DNA of 64,000 nt. It comes from Cladochytrium replicatum. Lineage: Eukaryota; Chytridiomycota; Chytridiomycetes; Cladochytriales; Cladochytriaceae. Shown here piece after piece: positions 53,752 to 64,000 of this stretch. The stretch is from the NCBI GenBank assembly GCA_025526935.1, contig JAHLKD010000001.1, forward strand, positions 992,001 through 1,056,000, in the 5' to 3' direction. The translations under genes were made by a program, and so were the position numbers. The notes under the pieces were generated by a model. That model did no database searches. It was not told the origin of the DNA and saw nothing but the letters and a program-made list of their open reading frames with translations. How positions within the stretch are numbered: position 1 is the stretch's first letter; every line of letters begins with the position of its first letter.

Positions 53752-54217
53752 GTCAAAGCCACTGAAAGTATCACAGCTGATGATAGAATATTGTAACGCT
53801 AGCAAAAATTGTTCAGCTTGTTTGAACAAATGCGAAGAGATCCAAAGCGCAGACAGGCAAAGGCAAACAAAAAACATAGAAATGAAACACCAATGAACTG
53901 TGAAAACTAGATTTGTTCTCTGAATAAAAGATAAAAACAGTGTTCTCCGTTGTCAACTCAAACTTACATAAGGGCTATGATAACGTGCAACAAATTAGAC
54001 ATGAGACTATCATGCAAGACAGAAGAGAAAGAAAAAGGAGGTTGTGGGTATTTTTGAGAGGCCAACTATCTGGCGTCCAAATTGCCAACACCAATCAATA
54101 CCAACATTCTAAGCCAAAAGAAACGACATAAACGAAACTCTAGCAAAAATTTCTGTACATTATATCGCTGAACTGGGAAAGAGATAAAACGGCGAGATCC
54201 GACCGGAGCAGGCTCGT
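53752..54217. other. Gap, no gene seen
   Basis: Upstream of Nup43 and downstream of the next minus-strand gene. Poly-A-rich plus-strand sequence (53900-54040), no ORF with a domain. Confidence 0.4.
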
Positions 54218-55543
54218 CTACCAATAAAGGTGTACGTTCCCGGTTGTGTTGGTATGATCCTTAGCCACAGCATGCCGGTCGGTTCGAGCTCCTAACGGCA
54301 TCTTTCGGTCCCACACCACCCCGCTCCTCACGCTCTCAGTCCACTCCTTCCGTCTCGGATCCACATCCGCCCCAGCGTCTCGATTTGCTGTCCTCGATCG
54401 AATCTGCGCGGACAGTGCGGAGCTTCGGGAAAGCTGTATCGGGCTGCATTGCTCGCTGGTGGGCTGGATCTTCTTGAACAGCGGGGGAAAAGCATCGTTG
54501 TTGTCCTGCTTGCGTGTAGAGAAACAGATCCCCTCGTCGAAAGTCGAAGCACAAGAATACGATGATTTGATCTCAAAATCCGATTCGTCCGAATCTGCGT
54601 CGAACCCTTCGTCGACGTGACGATGTCTGGCGCGTCGGTGGTGAGCGTACTCAGCGTTGTCGTCATCGTCTTCGGTGTTGTCATCGAAGTATGGAAGGCG
54701 GTATGCTCGCTGTTGCGGAATTGGCTGTATTGGCTCTGGTGCAAACAACTCCATGTGTGTGGTGGTGTTTGCAGATGGTGCTGGTGATTCGTCGTCAGAG
54801 TCAGAAATATCGCTCTCATCAGATACGAAGAACATGGATTTTGGTCGGCTGAGTCCCGCAGGTGATGCGAGTGGAGCAGTTGTGTTTGTTTGCTCGGCGC
54901 GTTTATCGAGCGTGTTGATTGCGAATATTCGAGCGGTGCGCTTAAGAAGTGGTGAGTTGGCAGCGTTTGTCGCGGCGTGTGTGCGGTGGGGCGATGGAAC
55001 AATCGTTTTCTGTGAGGGAGATACTGGAAGAAGCGCGTTGGTCTCCACAGCGTTGAGAATCTTGCTGACAGAGGATGGAGAGACTGTTGTTGTCGATTGT
55101 ACTGCGGCGGGAGACGCAGGAACTTTCACGATCGGACGCATCTCCTCTCTCCACACTTCTGGAGCGATAACACCCTCTTTCGTCCAACTGTTGCTAGTGA
55201 CTTTCGATTTTTGGAATGCTGCGACTTGTTGGTGTGCAGGCTCGGCAGCGGTGGCCATTTGTTTCGTAAGGTCCGAGCCTTTCGAGTACGAGTAACCCGA
55301 ATTGACCGAACGGTACCAAAGTCGCCAGCTCATGTTTTCCAGACGCCGGCCATTTTCCAGCCCATCCTTGCATTTTGCGAACACTAAGAGTTGAAACGAT
55401 GATCGTCAGAATATAAATCGATTGCGTAAGTGACAGTTGAGCTTACTCGTCCACATGGCTGAAATATCCTGGTCGTCGATCGACTTCATGTTCGAGACTT
55501 TGTCGACAGCAAAGGTGAGAACCGTTTTCTGAAGGTGAGGCAT
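54218..55543 (-). CDS. Fungal AreA-type GATA-like (DUF1752) domain protein, 420 aa
   Basis: Minus-strand exons 55543-55447 and 55383-54218, intron 63 nt, phase 1, 1263 nt. Across the junction the sequence reads 'ISAMWTMFAKCKDGLENGRR' followed by 'LENMSWRLWYRS' (about residues 27-57), the signature of the fungal GATA_AreA/DUF1752 motif found in nutrient-response regulators. No zinc finger of the GATA type is seen in the rest. The remainder is disordered: Ser/Pro/Thr-rich, an acidic patch 'SDESDISDSDDES' and a His-rich region. An upstream in-frame ATG at 55594 would add 17 residues. Its likely role is in signalling or transcription control; the exact function is unknown. Confidence 0.82.
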
Positions 55544-56099
55544 CTTCGTGGAGCACAGAACTTGGCGCTTTAAGAGAAGTTCTGACGGATACAAACTTTT
55601 AGCGGCAGAGAATAGGGCCCCACTGTTTTATTAATTGCGAAAGTTGCGGGTGGATCGATCGATATTGAATTTATGGCAGGAACGCGTCGGGAGAAGACGC
55701 GATAGCATCATGATTGAAGGGAAAGGCCAATAAAAGAACAAATTTAAAGCTGAAAAAAGTAAAAAGGCTGTGGTCAGCGACTGACTGCGGATTATAACGG
55801 CAGGATTACGTTGATAATGATGGACCTTGATACCGTGCTTGGTTTGGTAGTAAATTTACGTCTTACGCATTACATTACGGTAACACAAAGCATCTTAATT
55901 TTAGTTATGGCCAAGTCTGTACACTCCATTACTGCACGTCTGGGTTCTTTCCAACACTGCAATATGACCTGTCCGGAGAAACTCGCAACAAGTGTCGGAA
56001 ACAAGTCTCGTAATCACAGATTCCTCTACAAATTAACGATCATTCATATCATTAAGACATCACAGCGATCGGGGTAAGTATGCGCAATAACAAAAGCCA
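55544..56099. other. Intergenic stretch, no gene seen
   Basis: Holds the promoter of the AreA-like gene. The ORF 55811-56077 has no recognisable pattern. Confidence 0.4.
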
Positions 56100-57245
56100 G
56101 TTAGTAGCTGTGCGTAAAATATTTGTTTTTGGGCTCACTCAACTCATGTCGGCTCGGAAAGAACCCAGTGCTCCACCATTCCAAAACTTTGGGATGTTTC
56201 GAGGCATGCATTCGGACCAAATCATCCGTCCGTTTCATCTCCAAACCACTATTCGCTCAGTCCAACACATCGATACGTCCCCTTTCGCTTTCACAATCCA
56301 TACACAAGGTCGTGTACTCAAAAGTATGTCCACTTTGCTTCCACCACTGCAATACCTTTTCTTGTCCAAAGTAACTCGCAACATCGACGTGCGCCATTTC
56401 ATGACAATGACCTCTCTTCTTCCACTCCAAGTCGGTGAAATTTGATGCCACCACTCAAGAACATGGGCATTGATAATCACAGTAGTAGTCCAGCGCATCT
56501 CGAGCCCACTCTGCTTCCACCAATTCAGTACTGCAATATGGCCATTCGCACTTGGACTGTTTAAGGCCGAACTCGTCAACTTCATCTGTAGCTTACTCGC
56601 CATCCACCACTCTAGAACCTCAACACGGCCGGCCGGGCTGGCAAGGTCCATCGCACTGCTTTCCCAATTAATCTCGAAGCCGCTGCTCTTCCATTAATTG
56701 AGTATCTGCAGTTGCCCCCTTTCGCTCGCCAAAGTTATGGGACGTTCCGAAGAGACAGAGTCGAGACCCTTAATCCCGGAAACTTCATATTTGCGACTTC
56801 ACTCGCATAGCTAACGGATAATGCCCAACCTTTAAACTCTAGTCCGCTTTTCTCCACCATTCCTAAATATTGATTCGTCGGTTCACAGTAGCGAGATGCA
56901 GGGCCACCTGTACAAAGTATTTCAGCTCGAAACCACTTGAGTTCCACTGCTCGAGTACATCGAGTACATCCACATGTCCTTTCGGCTGGTTTCTGTCATC
57001 GCTTTGTAAGTGTACTTCATACGCAGCCCACATCGTTTCCACCACTCCAACACCGCAACATGCCAGTTTTCACTCGCCAGATACACTGCCTCATCGGTAT
57101 ACTTCATCCGAAGACCTCTGTTTCGCCACCACTCAAGAACGCTGACGTGTCCGCTCGCACTCGCATAATCGACTGGAGCAGTCTTCCACTTCAGCTCAAG
57201 TTCGCTGAGGATCCATGATGTGAAGAGCTGCACTTGTAAATGGTG
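56100..57245 (-). pseudogene. Decayed ankyrin-like repeat gene (WW-type repeats), copy B
   Basis: Minus-strand repeats: 'ASASGHVSVLEWWRNRGLRM', 'ASENWHVAVLEWWKRCGLRM', then a frameshift to 'GHVDVLDVLEQWNSSGFELK', then 'ASPAGRVEVLEWWMASKLQM' and 'PSANGHIAVLNWWKQSGLEM', then further shifts. The repeats keep order and spacing across at least three frames, so a once longer gene has decayed. Same repeat type as copy A. Confidence 0.75.
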
Positions 57246-57560
57246 AAGTTCCATCACTGAGGTCTGTAGCAGCATCCGCCGAAATCCCGAGCCTCTCGAA
57301 AATCAGCTCCTGCTCGCGGATCATGTCGTTGGTCATTGTCCCATATCCTAGAATAGAACAGATCAAACATCACAGATTCCCCAAGTATTGCACACTTACC
57401 TGGGTCTTTGATATGTACAATGGCTGTCCAGTTTCCAACAGGCGCACCCCTTCCATCAGCCTCAGCTGCATCTCACTAACTTGCTCCCATTCGCCTTCAT
57501 CACCTCCACCACCTCCACCATCTTCCTCCCCATCGCGCTTTCTCTCCTCTTTTTTCCTCC
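57246..57560 (-). pseudogene. Rab3GAP1-like fragment beside the ankyrin-like repeats
   Basis: Minus strand: 'MEGVRLLETGQPLYISKTQ' runs to a GTAAGT donor (about 57400), and after a CTAG acceptor (about 57350) continues 'YGTMTNDMIREQELIFERLG' and 'ISADAATDLSDG'. This lines up with 'NEPIYIPVTQEPAPMTEDLL' and the following 'EEQSEVLAKLGTSAEGA' of the Rab3 GTPase-activating protein catalytic subunit. The downstream part of that protein (SDMxxFKAANPG onward) is absent; instead the ankyrin-like repeats begin. Upstream (57560-58120) the frames are open but do not match. It is a gene fragment, or a real gene whose other exons I could not place. Confidence 0.5.
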
Positions 57561-58039
57561 TCCACTTCCTCCAATATCCTCCCCAGCGGCTCCTTCAAGA
57601 AACAAATCGGCTCCGCACCTCTCACTTTCCCGCACCAAATCCCACCCTCCATCATCCTATCCAGATCCATCGAGCTCCACCCGGCAGACCCGACAACGAC
57701 GACTCGAGCTCCACATACCAATCCATAATCCCCGACGGCGCGACCACAAACGACATCGAAAGGCCCTGATGCACCGACCTCACCGAACCAGATATGAACG
57801 AACTCGCAATCTCGTCCTCCTCCTTGCCCGCGTTCCTTTTCTCCGTCCGCCAGGAACGTCCGTCTGAAATCCGAACCGCGCTTGCCGTAGTCCTTTCGTT
57901 GGGCGTTTTGGTCTTGTTTAAAGTGGGAGTGGGTGCCTGGAGATTTCGAGAATGATAGTGTTTTGCATTATACAAACGGTTTGTGATCGCTTTCCATGGT
58001 ACTATCTTCGCGGTGATCGGTGATCGCTTTGCCTGAGTG

Positions 58040-59080
58040 TTTCGCTTGTTGTTCGTTCGGGTCTGCAATCGGCTGGTTTGCTTGTTTTGGTATGCTTCCC
58101 ACACTGCCCACCAAAAACCCATTTTCAGTGTCAGAGGTCGCAGTGGATGACGCTGAACGACTTCGACAAGTCCGAGCTAGAGTACAGGCGGCTGCTGCAG
58201 AATCAGACGTACTGGATATTCTGGAAATGCTGGGAGCTCAAGAGCAATCACACACACAGGATGAGAAATCCTTCCAGTGAAAATACTTCTTCGCTCAACG
58301 ACCCGAACCTGGAATGTTGTGAACGGTACCAAGACACGGGTGCTGAAACATGAAACATCACACAATGGTGGGGTGTGTGGGCGTTTGCGCTGGATCGTGA
58401 TCGCGGGTCTACGGTTTTCACAGGTAGGAGCACGGACCAGATTGCTCTTGGAAATGACGTTGTGTCGGGGAATCTGTCGGTGCGCTGGCGCGGAGGGTTG
58501 TTGCTGGTTTCGCAGGAAGTGGGCTGGTATATACAGTGAGCTGGGATGGTAGCGTTCGAGTTTTGTCGACAAAATAACGAATGAAAAGCAAGTGCGGTCT
58601 CCTTTACGCGGTACCTTTGGGTTTCTTTTGTTGGACTATTGTCGGGTGCTGGTCAGCATTTCAACAGTTTGATATTTGTTTCAGCCGTACTTAGATGCTC
58701 GATAATTGGTTTGGATAGTATTAGAAAGACTGATTCTTCTAACGAGTTGTCACATTATCCTTCAATCGTTCTTTTATCAGGTGGCGATCGCCGTGGTAGT
58801 AATGCTCGAATTCGTTGCGGTTGGTCTGTGGTGGAAGAATGCTCTCGACGCACGGTCTTCGCGGAGGAAGGAGGAAATCAGCAAAGAAGGAAGGTGTGTT
58901 CGACAGTTTCGGTAGGGGCTGTCCCATCACCGAGGCGACAAGGGGGGCAGCAAACGTCCGGTACGGTTCTTGGGACGAAGCTCGAAGAGGCGGTTTGTGG
59001 ATGGGGGGCGAGAGGAATCCGCTGCACCGACACGTCAGGGTATATACTTTATTTTTTTGGTCTTTACAGAGAATAGAGAT
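58040..59080 (+). other. Unresolved stretch with plus-strand coding potential
   Basis: Segments that look protein-like are 'DAERLRQVRARVQAAAAESD' and 'VLDILEMLGA' (about 58150-58240), 'STDQIALGNDVVSGNLSVRW' (about 58430-58490), and after a TTATCAG acceptor 'VAIAVVVMLEFVAVGLWWKN' (about 58782-58840), a possible membrane helix followed by basic residues. They may be exons of one small membrane protein, but no start or consistent splicing was found. No family recognised. Confidence 0.25.
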
Positions 59081-59368
59081 TGCAAAAAGAGAAAATCTTA
59101 GAAGTCCGCATCTCTACCATCATTCCCAGTTTTCCTCCGCGAGAGTGTACATAACTTGAAATACATGATGAATATGGAGAAGAAATTAAGTGAGGGTTGG
59201 TTTCCTCGTTTTTTAAGATATCGTGCAGCAATTGCACAATGCCCCTTTTTCGTCCAAAGCTGCCCTTGCGGTCCCATTCGACCTCTTGCCATTTAACTCA
59301 CGAACATTCAACACAACCGACCCCGACCCCACCGCCTCGACCTCAACCCCGTATTCGTCCGAGTGTTG

Positions 59369-60548
59369 TCACAGGAGGGTGGTGCGGACAATGATGTCCG
59401 TAACACGGTATGGGTCCATGTTGGATGCTGGCCGACGGTCCTCGAGGTAGCCGTAGCCGGCCTTGGCTACGTGGCGGGGGATACGGATGGAAGCACCACG
59501 GTTGGCGACTCCAGAGGAGAATGTGTTGATATCCGCGGTCTCGTGGTGGCCGGTGAGACGCTGCTCGTTGTCGGTACCGTAGACGGCGATGTGTGCAGCG
59601 TGGTTCTTGGAAAGCTTCTCAATGGCGTCCTCGATCGCAGCCATACCGCCAGGGTTGCGCATAGCCTCAGTAGAGTAGTTGGTGTGGCAACCTGCACCGT
59701 TCCAGTCGCCCTTGATGGGCTTGGGGTGGAAGGACACGACAACGCCAAAGTCCTCAGCGACACGCTCCAAAAGGTAGCGAGCAACCCACAAGTCTATTGT
59801 ATTCGAAACAAGATCAGCAAACGGACCAAATGCGACACATTTGTGGGAACTTACGGTCACCCATGTCAATACCCAAGCAGGGACCGACCTGGAATTCCCA
59901 CTGAGCAGGCATAACCTCAGCGTTGGTACCGGAGATATTCACACCAGCGTAGACGCATGCGCGCCAGTGAGCTTCAACGATGTCACGACCGAACACTTTG
60001 TTCGCACCAACACCGCAGTAGTAAGGGCCTTGGGGACCAGGGAAACCTCCCTTCGGCCAACCGAGGGGTTGGCCGTCGGTGTCGAGAAGGGTGTACTCCT
60101 GCTCGATACCGAACCATGGCTTGTGCTCAGCAGCCGCACTCATTGCCTCCAAGCAGTGGTTGCGGAAGTTGGTAACGTTGGGCTTTCCCTCGGAGTCGTA
60201 GGTGTCGGTGAGAACGAGGATGTTGTCACCACCTAGGAATGGGTCCTTGAAGATGGCGACCGGGCGCATGTACACATCGGAGTTGTGGCCAGGAGCCTGA
60301 CCAGTGGAGGAACCGTCGAACACCCACTCGCCGAGATCTTCAATCGAGTGAGGAACGGATTCGAGAGTCTACGCGAGCCCGAGTTAATGAGCATTTTTCG
60401 GGCTCTTATGGACCTAATGCATTGCTAATCTTACCTTAGACTTGGCACGGAGACCGTAAAAACCGTCGATCCAGATGTAAGTTGCGGAGACCTTGCCGTT
60501 CTGGCCAAGGGCGAGGTATTTGTTGAGGGTGGTGGTGTTGGAAAGCAT
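59369..60548 (-). CDS. GLN1: Glutamine synthetase (type II, eukaryotic), 350 aa
   Basis: Joins ammonia to glutamate with ATP; central to nitrogen assimilation in the cytosol. Minus-strand exons 60548-60435, 60368-59855 and 59793-59369; introns of 66 and 61 nt join in phase (1053 nt). Catalytic blocks are complete: '[17 protein letters not shown]', '[10 protein letters not shown]', '[19 protein letters not shown]', '[12 protein letters not shown]', '[18 protein letters not shown]' and '[12 protein letters not shown]'. '[19 protein letters not shown]' is formed across the second intron. The codons avoid rare choices more than neighbours do, as in highly expressed genes. An AreA-like protein gene lies 4 kb away, but a link is not shown. 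Confidence 0.97.
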
Positions 60549-61206
60549 TGTGTAGATCTGTTGTGTTTTGGAGGACACTGGATCTGTTTCACAAGGACAA
60601 GAGCAGTTTAAATATCGATGATGTGAATTGGTGGGGTTGCCCAGAAAGGAAATTTGCAACGTGGCGTAGCTGCGATAAGCAGACTATGTGGGAGAGATAA
60701 GAGAATAAAAAAATGGGAGGTTCTTGTGGATCAGTGATGACAGTGGTGGTGGTGACGGAGGGAGACGCGCACGCTAACTCTGTAGCAACAGATTATCGCC
60801 AATCGACATGAAATTGCATCCAATGAACGCCAAAAAGATACGAAATCACAGATGATCGAATCTGTGACCATATCGTGTGTTTGTTATCCAACATACGTCG
60901 ATATGCGAGCATTAATTTTGTTGGCGCGTCCCTGAAAAAAGATAAGATGGAACATCTGGAGATGCATCGAATCTCAATCAAAGTACGGGGAACGCCCAAC
61001 TGTCGTTAAGAGTGGATCATCGAGAGTACTCTAATAATATTTCTGCATTCAGCAATCCATCCGATCATGTATCAAAATCGCAGTCCAATTCTTTGGTGTC
61101 GTCCGCTTTCATCACAAGCGCCCTCACCACAGCAGTTCCAAGTCCTCTTAAGAAAAGCAGACCATCACAATGTTGATGAACAACTGCGCCGTATGAGCGT
61201 GGCGCA
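60549..61206. other. Shared promoter region of glutamine synthetase and the next gene
   Basis: Divergent starts at 60548 (-) and 61207 (+). No exon seen. GATA words, binding sites of AreA-type factors in fungi, occur (for example 60674-60677 and 60698-60701), but at a rate that may be chance. Confidence 0.35.
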
Positions 61207-62122
61207 ATGACCCTCATCACATTCATCAGAGTCCACCGCCAGAACACCAGCGACAAATCCCAGATCCCGGATCTCACCGCACTTAAAGAAACTTACACAC
61301 TGGCTCTCAACTACTCGGATCATCTGTGTGTTGTCCTTCCATCCACAGACACTGCCCTGGTACATGCAGCGAAATCTATCGTCGGTGCGGAAATACTTGA
61401 GATTAGCAACTGGGGGAACTTCATCCCGGCGCTTAACGAATGCGTTCGATTCGCGGCCGAGAGAAAAGCGGGTTACATTTGCTTTCAAAGCGCTGAAGTT
61501 CACACGACATCCGATGAGATCGACGCATTGATATCCCATCTCGCCGATGGTCATACACTTGTTGCTGGAAAGGCATTCGCGGATCATGACTTTGAAATCG
61601 GGACCCAGAAACTAGATGGTCGAACGACACCGTGGAATACTCTTGCAGTGTGGAAAACAGAAAAGCTTGCTCTAACTGGGTTTCTGATGGTGGCAGATGG
61701 GGTAATAGAAATCATGTCACTGCCCGAATAATTCTCATATAACTGTACATTTATAGGTTCACGATGGTGTTGACGGAGGGGTGGAAGTGAGTGTGGTACA
61801 GGATTTTTTCACACCATCTGACTTTATTTTTGCAGGAAGTTTCTGTAATTGCACTTCAACAACGAATACTTCCAAATTCTTCACAGGCGAAACTCGTCAA
61901 GTTCCAATCGAGAGACGATAATGACGGGTGGACGGCGAAATGGTAAGAATAGTCATTCGAAATGACAAAGAGAGTATAGATTTCATTTCATGATACAGGG
62001 ACGATCCTGTGAGGAGAGAGTGGCATGAAAAAAAGATGAGAAGCAAAATTGACCGGCCCGCCAAACATCTACGGATGCTTGACCTTGAGGGTTGCGGGAC
62101 TGTGATTCACATTCAGCATTGA
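61207..62122 (+). CDS. Unrecognised four-exon gene, 251 aa
   Basis: Exons 61207-61701, 61757-61786, 61836-61942 and 61999-62122 (756 nt); introns of 55, 49 and 56 nt with good ends join in phase, including a 30-nt exon. The protein is globular and soluble, with 'MTLITFIRVHRQNTSD' at the start, 'TYTLALNYSDHLCVVLPSTD', 'ISNWGNFIPALNECVRFAAE', 'GYICFQSAEVHT' and 'RTTPWNTLAVWKTEKLALTG'. The layout (N-terminal strand, alternating helix/strand, a VHTTSDE segment, and 'TPWNTLAVW') recalls GT-A type sugar transferases, but no motif settles it. Single-copy conserved unknown is the safest label. Confidence 0.7.
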
Positions 62123-62248
62123 TTGCTTCATTTAAACGTTATTCTGGAATTTCTGCCATAGTTTTTGTGTTCCAGCTACAGCTGATTAGCGATCTGTGAT
62201 CGTGATTGGACGAACAACTTTCCCTCTTCTTGGCCTAGTCATTGAAAT

Positions 62249-64000
62249 ATGCCTGGTCCTTCCACTGTTACGTTTGCAGTGAGTGCTTTTCACTTCGAAA
62301 TGGCAAGAAAGATCTGAAATCGATTGTTTTGGAAAGCCGAGCGAAGTTCATATATTTCCAGATGGTCGATCTGAAGCGTCCAACGACACAGCAAGGCGGC
62401 GGGAGAAATCCTTTGAATTCCATCCTCGAAGTACAGACGATCGTCTCCTCCAGTCCTCCAACGGCATCAGGGCATCTTCTGTTACCCCAGATCAACTCAA
62501 TCCCATTGAAAACAAGGTCCGTGCGCATGTTTTTGCGTCTCGCATCCGGATCAAAGAGCTCTTCGCCGATTTCGACAAGTTGAGGTCCGGCTACATCACG
62601 GCAGCGCAATTCCGAAGATGCCTTGGTGCGGCCATGGAGAAGGGAGTGGTATCACCACTAACGGACGAAGAGTATGATGTCTTGGGAAGGCGATACGATT
62701 TGAAGGGAGACGGGACGTTTAAATGGACGTCGTTCATTGAGAGCATCGATGAAGGTTTGTTGGAGTAAAATTAGTACGCTCAATAGTCAAGAAGACTGAA
62801 AATGTTGCTGAAAAGTCTTCGGATCTCAGAAGCTTGAACAGACTCCCACAAAGTACATTCCGGCACCACATGAAGGTGAGTTCAGCATTTAAAACATTTG
62901 AGATGCTTATCTGCTGGTTTGTCAGTGGTAAAGCCTGTTCGTCCTCCTCTATCACCCAAGAGCGAGTCTGTTTTCAAGGAGGTGATTGATCGTTTACGCT
63001 CCTACGTGAAACATCATGGTTCTGATCTAAAAACGTGGTTCAAAGACTTTGATAAGCATAACAATGGCAAGCGCCAAGATTATCTACTGTGTAGACCCTG
63101 TCCTAACTTGTCAATTTTAAGGATTTATCACAATCAACCAGTTTAGACGAGGCATCCCACAGAATCTACTGAGCCTTGAAGAAGAGGATGTCCTCCTGAA
63201 TCAATATAGCGACGAGGTCACCGGCACAGTGAACTACTTTAAGCTCAACACGGATGTCAACCGAAAAGGTATAAAGACAACGATTTGAAGTTGCCCGTAT
63301 TTGGCCTTAATCTATCAGTTGTTCATTGGTCCACGTTGCGGAATGCAGTACGCAGACAACAGCTCGTTTCACACGCGCAATTGGTGGCCAAATTAACCAA
63401 CACGGAGCTTCACGAGCATGTGCCAGTTGGCACCGAGCAATTGCTCTTGCCGGAAGAGAGCTTTGGATCTGATCATCCTACGGCTGAAGAGGTCGAAAAC
63501 GAAATAAAGAAGCGTCAGTAGCGCGCAATACAAAATCAGCTCCAATCTGATTAATTATAGAGGTGTACAAAGAGAGAATCAGGCTCGTAGAATTCTTCAG
63601 AGATTACGATCGTCACAACTGTGGTCGCGTAACCAAGGCACAGGTGAAAGTCTCTCACATGTCACCGAACTTGACTAATAGCGCGGCACCAAAGTTCCTT
63701 GCAGGGCTACGGCTCTCTCGCTTGGGCTTACGGAGTGCCGAAATTCGCGCACTTTTAGCAAAGTATAGAGCCCAAGATGGGCAGATTTCGTACAGACGCT
63801 TTTGCAACACGATTGACACAGGTGGGGAGCCATTTGCAAGGAAAGGGCAGGAATATCCTCATGAGTGATCATTAGTGTTTACGATACCTCACTTGGAAGA
63901 AAAACCGTTGGCGGACGTTAAGCCTCCGGAACGGTCCTACTTAGTCAGAGTCAGTTTCGTGAACGGAATCCGGTTCTTAGCAATAACATTGATGAACCAG
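62249..64000 (+). CDS. Multi-EF-hand protein, flagellum-type (3' partial)
   Basis: Likely calcium-binding protein. Exons: 62249-62278, 62337-62754, 62816-62875, 62926-63066, 63122-63268, 63319-63513, 63561-63643, 63695-63821 and 63876 to the window end; all joins are in phase. EF-hand-like units: 'LFADFDKLRSGYITAAQFRR', 'WFKDFDKHNN|GFITINQFRR' (perfect 12-residue loop) and 'FFRDYDRHNCGRVTKAQFLA'. Each comes after a helix and is followed by a second, poorer EF unit. The intron 63067-63120(21) starts with GC (GCAAGC) not GT; only this join gives the EF loop. This tandem layout is common in proteins of flagellated protists and chytrids; flagellar placement is inferred. The last exon may contain another intron at 63940. 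Confidence 0.82.

Noticed and set aside
59363-60236. Plus-strand ORFs of 183 and 131 codons
   Set aside because: Antisense shadow of the strongly codon-biased glutamine synthetase exons.

Overview
The window reads as nuclear DNA of an early-diverging, flagellated fungus, most likely a chytrid. Genes are dense, on both strands, and cut by short introns (about 44-65 nt, GT-AG, a CTRAC-like branch point near the acceptor). Fungal families are present: a KRE9/KNH-type GPI-anchored wall protein, an AreA-type GATA-like domain protein and a DUF4267 protein. They sit beside flagellum-type genes (a TTLL tubulin-modifying ligase and a multi-EF-hand protein), a pairing expected of zoospore-forming fungi. 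Splice junctions below were placed by eye and checked for phase; none was tested against transcripts.

Layout. 0-23.4 kb is mostly housekeeping: the tail of a cNMP-binding protein, a large unrecognised protein divergent from COX4, a tyrosine phosphatase, a PQ-loop membrane protein, a KNH/GPI protein, a GM130-like golgin, ribosomal protein L7 (whose second intron carries what looks like a C/D box snoRNA) and a TTLL ligase. 23.5-41 kb is a repeat island. It holds a decayed coiled-coil gene, LTRs, a 5.64-kb hAT transposon with inverted termini, an 8-bp target duplication and an intact transposase ORF, a second half-copy of that transposon, remnants of a plus-strand retroelement, and a decayed minus-strand Ty3/gypsy element split by two solo LTRs. 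41.5-55.6 kb returns to housekeeping: SYF1 splicing factor, PIN4 parvulin, a TRAPPC14/Trs65-like protein, SSF1/PPAN ribosome assembly factor, DUF4267, Nup43 and an AreA-GATA-like protein, with one ankyrin-like pseudogene between. 56-59 kb holds a second ankyrin-like pseudogene next to a Rab3GAP1-like fragment and unresolved sequence. 59.4-64 kb has glutamine synthetase, an unrecognised four-exon gene and the EF-hand gene, which runs off the window.

The host genes do not form one pathway. The most notable points are the snoRNA candidate in the L7 intron, with a 13-nt match to conserved 25S rRNA; the hAT element with arrays of a 14-bp dyad repeated every 93-98 bp in opposite orientation on either side of the transposase, plus a second ORF of unknown function whose two copies have lost different middle parts; and a GC-AG intron inside an EF-hand loop.
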